Source of the DNA: Selaginella moellendorffii
Lineage: Eukaryota > Streptophyta > Lycopodiopsida > Selaginellales > Selaginellaceae
NCBI RefSeq assembly: GCF_000143415.4
Contig: NW_003314273.1
Location: 1,784,760 to 1,848,759 of the forward strand
DNA length: 64,000 nucleotides
Direction: 5' to 3'
How positions within the stretch are numbered: the first letter of the stretch is position 1; each line of letters begins with the position of its first letter. The translations under genes were made by a program, and so were the position numbers. Shown piece after piece: positions 58,804 to 64,000 of the stretch. Under the pieces are notes generated by a model, which saw nothing but the letters and a program-made list of their open reading frames with translations, was not told the origin of the DNA and searched no databases.

Positions 58804-59910
58804 GAAGTCATTGGTTCACCAAGTTAGATCTTGCTTTTAGGTACTAGCAAGTACTGATAGCCGAAGAAAATATTCCTAAGATTATTTTTTGTACACCATT
58901 TTGTTTGTACGAGTTCTTGGTGATGCCGTTTGGTTTGAACAATGTTCCAACAACTTTCCAGCAGATGATGGACAAAGTTCTTTATGATATGCCGGAGGTG
59001 TGTCTTGATCCACTCAAAGGGGACGTGGGAGGAGCACATTTATGATGTTTGTAAAGTGTTGGATCGGCTATGAGACATTGGTTTAAAGCTGAAGCGGTCG
59101 AAGTATGTGTTTAGATCTATAAACACAACTTATCTTAAGTACTATATTTCTTGTGATGATTTGCAAGTTGATCTTGACAAACTTATGGCTATTCTAAAGT
59201 TCCCTACTCAGAAGTGTGTGAATGATGTGCAATGCTTCTTGGGCAAAATGTAGTATTTCAGTCGTTTTGTGGATCATCTTTTTTATCGCATTGCACCATT
59301 GCAAGTGTTGTTGAAGTCAACAATGTCATCTTTCATGTTGTCTCCGGATTGTGAGCAAGCATTCATGGATCTCAAAAAGTTATTGATGACTCCTCTGGTT
59401 TTGGCATATCCTAACTACACTTGAGTTTTCATTTTGCACATAAATGCTTCTGATATTGGTTTTGGAGTTGTGTCGATGCAAAAAAGCCCGAGTGTGCCTG
59501 GTTAGCGCCATCCCATTGCATATATAAGCTGTATATTACAACCAGCGGAAGTGAATTACTCCAGGATAGAGAAGGAGTATTTATCAGCAGTTTGGGGTTT
59601 TGAGAAATTTTATGCATATCTACATAGTTCTCAAACGTTACTAAAAGGTGATCATATTGCTATTATTTCATTATTGAAGTAAAAGAACTTGGTTAGTCGT
59701 ATTATTTGGTGGGCTTTGAAATTTCAAATATATAATTTTGATATTATTTATCGCTCAAGGAGTTCTATGGCTGATGCTGATGCCCTTTCTCAAGCTCTTC
59801 TTCCTTCTCCACTTTCTTCTCATGTTTCTGATGAGCTTGTTATTCCAACATCTATAAATTTTCTAGACGAGGATTTTATGCTATTAACGGTTGCTATACT
59901 TGATGTTTAG

Positions 59911-60369
59911 TGTCCATAAAGTGTAGAGCGAAATCTACTTTCTTTTGATGACGTTCGCAAATCTTAAAAAATTGAGCCATGGATTCAAAGGCTTCAAGAT
60001 GGGTTTGAGAATCTTATATCACTTGTTAATGGTTTGCCATTCCAGCATTTACATTTTTAATATCACTTTGAAAACAGCCTTATTTATTTTATGGGGATGG
60101 ATCCTAATGATCATTTATGGTTGGTGGTGTCTTCGCTATAAAAGACCATTAGGGTTCTCTTGTAGATAGACTGAGATCTGGAGGAACGTCAGGAGGAGGC
60201 ATTGGCAGATCTATAGGTGGTATCAATTGTTCTTAATCCCTTTGTACGAAATATTTCAACCATTGCACATGCACGATTTCTGGACATTTCTAAACATTTC
60301 TGCATAATTTCTGCATTGGTCTGTAGAAACTGCTATGATGAGCTATTTTTTCTTTCTTGTAACTTGGGT
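59911..60369. other. Tail of the retroelement and unassigned sequence
   Basis: AT-rich. There is no recognised integrase or LTR. From about 60230 it starts to resemble the sequence before 62560, so the BRF1-related duplication may begin here. Confidence 0.35.
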
Positions 60370-61560
60370 CTTCACCATATAACATTTGGCATTTCAGTTT
60401 ATGAAAGGATCCCATGATTTGGAAGGAGAGTCCAATCCACCTATACTTCAACTAGCTGGTAAAAAACGTTTTGATGCTAAGCAAAGAAAGCTGAAGGAGT
60501 TTCACTTGGAAGACCCTAAAGAATTGTGTGTGCGTGATTAAGGAAAGGCTTTGAAGCTTGGTTGCTTATGTATTGAACCATGCGATCTATAGCTTGATGA
60601 GGATATTGACTTAGAAACTTGGGCAACTCACATGCAGAAGAAACTTTGTCGGATCTCTACAATGAGGAGGTAAATAACATTCAACAGTCATATCTCAATT
60701 GAGTTCATGTCCTTTGCCTACAGAAGAATGCTTACTTGAACAACAATGAGGAAGTACGATTGAAAACTGTCATCTGGACGGAAATGAACAAGAATACCCT
60801 CAGGTGTTTGTCAAATACTTCAGCTGTCAGGAGTTTTAAAACTCACAGGAACTGGAAAGGAAGCAGCAATAAGAGCTGCAAGTGAAGATGCACAGGGCAG
60901 AGTCTGCGGCAGAGGCAGCACGTCAGATGCTGGAAGTAAAGGTGAGAAAGAGTATGTAGATTGATAACATTTTGAAAGCTGCTAAAGATATGCTCGTTTA
61001 TTTACGTACAAAAAGATCACGAGTTAATTTCGATGTTCTGGACAAGCTATTTGACGGGAGAGATACGAGCGAAAGCATTCTTCTGGATCAAGTTCGTCAA
61101 TGTTTGATTCAAAAACAGGAGCTGTGGCTCTGTCAGAGATTTTGTCTGGAACTGGTCCGGAGGTTTATTTTCAGCAATTTTTCTCGAATTTTTTTGCCTG
61201 GACTTCGACTGGCGTGAGGAACAGGAATTGTTTCATTGAAGTGCACGAACCTTTTCGGAGCTTGCGACGGCGCAGCGGCGATGTCAGGGGCCGATGCCTC
61301 GTCCAGATGTCATTGAAGGCCGATCAAAGGAGAATCCGCAAGGATTGGTGGACATAAAATGATCTCTGAAACTCCCAGAAGATGGAAATGCGATCAATCT
61401 CACTGTTATGGACGAGAAGAAAGAAGTGGAATATCAATGCGATGGACAAGAAAATGGAAACGAAGGAGGAGAAGAGGAAGAGGAAGAAGAAGATTCCAGG
61501 GAGGACTCTATGCGCAAACGCAAGAAGAGTACTACGAAGAGTATTAAAACGATTATCACT
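60370..61560 (+). pseudogene. BRF1-like (TFIIIB subunit) pseudogene, C-terminal half
   Basis: BRF1 recruits RNA polymerase III. Ordered remnants: FMKGSHDLEGES after an acceptor-like ttcag (60402); EETLSDLYNEE at a donor; NAYLNNNEEVRLKTVIWTEM (60731-60790); ESAAEAARQMLE (60900-60936); KRSRVNFDVLDKLFDG (61012-61060); and an acidic/basic tail EEEEEEEDSREDSMRKRKK. This is the order of the BRF1 C-terminal region (LSDLDDEE, YLNN, A-x-x-A-x-x-MLE, NYDVLEKLFD in relatives). In-frame stops and frame changes break it. The TFIIB-like N-terminal domains are not present. Confidence 0.65.
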
Positions 61561-62429
61561 CAGCCAGCTCTCTTCTTGTTAGGATCCTGGGTGGGAAAAA
61601 TCCCCCTTTCTAAGCGGGATTTTGTGAAAATCCCACTAGTGTTTTCCCTGTGAGTGTCTAGCGGGCGATGCAGTGTTGTTTCTGCTTGTGCGGTCTTTCT
61701 TTCAGTAGCTGCCGCTTGTTGGTATCCAAAGAATCAAAACAGTTTTTACCCACGATCATTATTTACAAGTTTAAGAGTGGCTGACCATGATCGGCTCTCA
61801 CGGCAGAAGAGCTCGTCCAGTCGATTTATTCTTAAATGTGAATGAAGCTCCACAGCCACGGATGGCTCAAAGGTGAGGGTTCGATTCCCCGATTTTTACT
61901 TTGGTTTCTGGCAAGGAAGACTTTCCAATTCTACTCCTGGAAGTCCGACCAAGATTCCCAAGCATGAGCAAGAACAAGCGCCGAGGCTAGAAGAACATCC
62001 CATGATGGCAAGGCCTGTCGATCCGAGTCTATTTAGATAGTATGAGTTTTTCAGCTATTCTACTGTCTCGTGACTGACGTTGGGATTAAGCAATGGCTCC
62101 TTCGGACGGATAGCCGCATTAAGAATTTCTGTCAGCATGAAGCGGGATTGGATTCAGGTCAGCTCGATTACATTTTGAATTCGCTTCACCAAGTGGAGTT
62201 TTCTTGCGGCTCAAATTCACGGTTTTGGTGATAAGACTGCACTTACTTTCGCTGCTTGATGCCTATGTCTGCATGCAGGTGAGTTTTGTCCATGTTTGCG
62301 CGGCAATATAGTAGAACAATCTAAATAACCTTCAAGCTTCCTGATTCTGTATTCCCAAACTCGACAAGTCTCTGCCATTTTAAATAAAAAACTTGTAGCC
62401 CGAGGAGTTCGAGGCTAAAGCAAAAGAGT
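61561..62429. other. No gene recognised; small hairpin and tRNA-like boxes
   Basis: Contains a perfect 8-bp hairpin GGGATTTT-GTG-AAAATCCC at 61616-61634. At about 61862-61888 there is an A-box-like TGGCTCAAAGG only a few bases before a B-box-like GGTTCGATTCC. Neither makes a full tRNA. Confidence 0.4.
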
Positions 62430-62935
62430 TGGAACTTCAGGAGCCTGTTAATTTCAAAAGGACATTTAACCGAAATTCTTTGCGAACATAAAAAACAAGG
62501 TGCGCCTCTGTGCAGAAGCTGCTTTGACGAGGCTTTTTTTTTTTTCCCCTACTCATCTGCTTTTCAGTTTATGAAAGGAAAGTATCTGGAAGGAGAGTCT
62601 GCATTTCAACGAGCCCAAAATAAACATTTTGATGCTGAAGGAGTACCCTGAAGAATCGCCTGTGCATGGTAAAGGAAAGGCTTCGAAGGTACTGCATCTC
62701 TTGTTTACTTATGTATTTAACTATGTGATCTGTAGCAAACCAGTTAGCCATGTCCGAAAGTTTCTTGGAAGATTTTCAAAAGTACAATTCCGGAAACTCT
62801 GGGCAACTCAGGTGTGGAAGAAACTTTGTCGGACCTCGACGACGAGGAGGTAAATAACGTTCAACAGTTGTATCTCAAGTTCATGTCCTTTGCCTACAGA
62901 TGAATGCCTACTTGAACAACACCAAAGACGTTGAT
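62430..62935 (+). pseudogene. Second partial BRF1-like copy
   Basis: Repeats the segment at about 60.23-60.75 kb in the same orientation, about 2.16 kb away. Shared landmarks are ttttcag/TTTATGAAAGG (62565), FMKGKYLEGESAFQRAQ, ETLGNSGVEETLSDLDDEE at a gtaaat donor (62850), a 47-bp intron, and MNAYLNNTKDVDE. GESAFQRAQ is closer to the BRF1 family than the same part of the first copy. The match ends at about 62930, where the copia fragment region begins. Confidence 0.65.
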
Positions 62936-63252
62936 GAGAGAAGCCAGGCCTCACGGTCTAGCGCTCTATAAAGAATGAGAACACTCCCAGAACAATCCCC
63001 TGGGATGGATCTCACACAGGACGGGAAAGAAAACTAAGAAAGCCCTAAACTGAAGGAATGCGACTCAAGCCAGGTGGCTGTACGCCACGTGGCTCTAACA
63101 CTGGTACACCTGGATCTTTATCACCAGCGTGACCATTGCCGCCCACCTAGCCGGAGCCCTGCGAGGACAGGTCACATATTCCAAGTGCTTCTCGATGTTT
63201 GGAGAAAATAATAGGTGGAAGAGCCTTAGTGAATATATCAATAACCTGGTCC
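62936..63252. other. Unassigned flank of the copia fragment
   Basis: No coding family is seen. On the minus strand it follows the end of the copia RNase H, so it may hold the element's 3' end or LTR. I could not confirm LTR ends without a second copy. Confidence 0.35.
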
Positions 63253-64000
63253 TCAGTTGCCACATGTCAGCTCTCCTCCCATCACTTGTTCTCTGATGTA
63301 GTGGTATTTTATTTGTATATGCTTTGTCCTGGCGTGATATCTCGGATTCTCTGAAAGAGCAATCGCCGATTGATTGTCCGAGAGAATGACCGTGGGTCCT
63401 TGTTGCCGTAGCTGCATACTCGCTACAAGCTCACGAAGCCAGCTCGCCTCTTGTGCTGCCCCTGTCAAAGCTAGATACTCTCACAGCTTGCCGCTCTCCA
63501 AGTTACCACTCCATCACCAAGGAAAAAGCAATAGCCGGATGTAGACTTCCTGTCGTCTAAATCCCCTGCATAATCTGCATCGGCATAGCCTTCCAAAATA
63601 CCAGAAACCTGCCGTTGATAGCTCAAGCCAAAATTAGCAGTGCCTCTAAGATGCGCTTCACAGCTTGCTAATATTGCCAGCCTGGATTCGCCATATGCTT
63701 AGCCACCTCTCCCACAGAATAAGCAATGTCTGGGCGGGTACAAACAGCCAAGTAGATTAAGCATCCAACGACCTGGCGATATGGCACAAGATCCATCTGT
63801 TGCTTCTCAGCCTCACTAGGAGACATCTCAGCAGACAAATGAATACTTGCTTGCATTGGAGTAACAGAAGGGTTGAGGTTCTCAAGCCCAAACCTGCGCA
63901 ATACTTCCTCCACATAAGCTCGTTGTGAGACAAAATTGAAAGCTGAGCGTGGATCTTTCTCTGGTGCACCACATTTTAAAAGTCGACGCCGAAATGATGG
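63253..64000 (-). mobile_element. Ty1/copia retrotransposon fragment (cut by window edge)
   Basis: Minus-strand sequence encodes the end of copia reverse transcriptase (VEEVLRRFGLENLNPSVTPM, YRQVVGCLIYLAVCTRPDIA, EVAKHMANPG), then the linker GYADADYAGDLDDRKSTSGY with FFLGDGVVTW, and RNase H (ILSDNQSAIALSENP, HARTKHIQIKYHYIREQV). In-frame stops (for example after GWQY at 63668-63670 and near 63480) show it is decaying. The upstream part of pol is outside the window. Confidence 0.9.

Larger units (their letters stand above)
55430..59910 (+). mobile_element. Degenerate Ty3/gypsy LTR retrotransposon, interrupted
   Basis: Order of parts on the plus strand: a gag-like block (55477-55790, with YYSWDDARCLREFPTCLKGT); a CCHC zinc knuckle near 56150-56205 (CWACDEVSHTYRHC); the start of reverse transcriptase at 56650-56990 (LMKEYLDLFEFD, EMLKKGVIQKSW, SNGSICFCIDYCSLNKVMIP, DVYPLP); then, after an insertion, its continuation from about 58810 (WFTKLDLAF, FLVMPFGLNNVPTTFQQMM); and an RNase H region at 59420-59630 (HINASDIGFGVV, HPIAYIS) with a tail ADADALSQ. 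Many stops and frameshifts make it inactive. Integrase is not clearly seen, and intact LTRs were not found. Confidence 0.88.

Overview
This window is nuclear DNA of a land plant, most likely a lycophyte of the Selaginella moellendorffii type. The gene families are those of green plants: class III peroxidases, KCS, a chloroplast folate transporter, PPR, DUF604 and BPS1-like proteins, and a PsbP-like lumen protein. Genes are densely packed, sit on both strands, and have introns of about 45-70 bp. Two genes, a vasohibin-type protease and a short PG-rich (STPG) protein, fit a plant that still makes flagellated sperm. The species name is inference.

Region 1-52 kb is gene-rich. In order it holds: glyoxysomal malate dehydrogenase (cut by the window edge), a class III peroxidase, a PPR protein, ALG12, a kinetochore NNF1/PMF1-like protein, a 3-ketoacyl-CoA synthase, a chloroplast folate/biopterin transporter, mitochondrial ribosomal protein L13, a second peroxidase, a vasohibin-like tubulin carboxypeptidase, a divergent pair of trypsin-fold genes, a CCCH zinc-finger protein, pyridoxal kinase, a small helical protein, a 2-oxoglutarate dioxygenase, a PPR protein, a plastid Rossmann-fold protein, a plant-conserved unknown, a DAD1-type lipase with a broken duplicate beside it, a RING protein, a BPS1-like protein, the STPG protein, a PsbP-like protein, a DUF604 glycosyltransferase, an inositol-polyphosphate 5-phosphatase, THP1/EER5 (TREX-2), a class I methyltransferase, a PPR protein, a GT47 exostosin, a SET-MYND protein and a mitochondrial carrier. 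Many neighbours are head-to-head with short shared promoters. Most multi-exon models were built by hand, and for those whose exon coordinates are listed I checked the splice phases.

Region 52-64 kb is different: AT-rich and full of decayed sequence. Three broken pieces of a BRF1-like (TFIIIB) gene lie at 52.0-52.5 kb (minus), 60.4-61.6 kb (plus) and 62.4-62.9 kb (plus). Between the first two lie about 2.4 kb of AT-rich DNA and a degenerate Ty3/gypsy element. That element's reverse transcriptase is split by a GC-rich 1.8 kb insertion carrying a minisatellite. A Ty1/copia fragment on the minus strand runs off the right edge.

The genes do not form one pathway; this is an ordinary plant mosaic. 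The most notable items are the vasohibin homologue with its catalytic spacing intact, the trypsin-fold pair in which one partner has lost its histidine, three GC-AG introns sharing one donor context, and the BRF1 debris flanking the retroelement nest.
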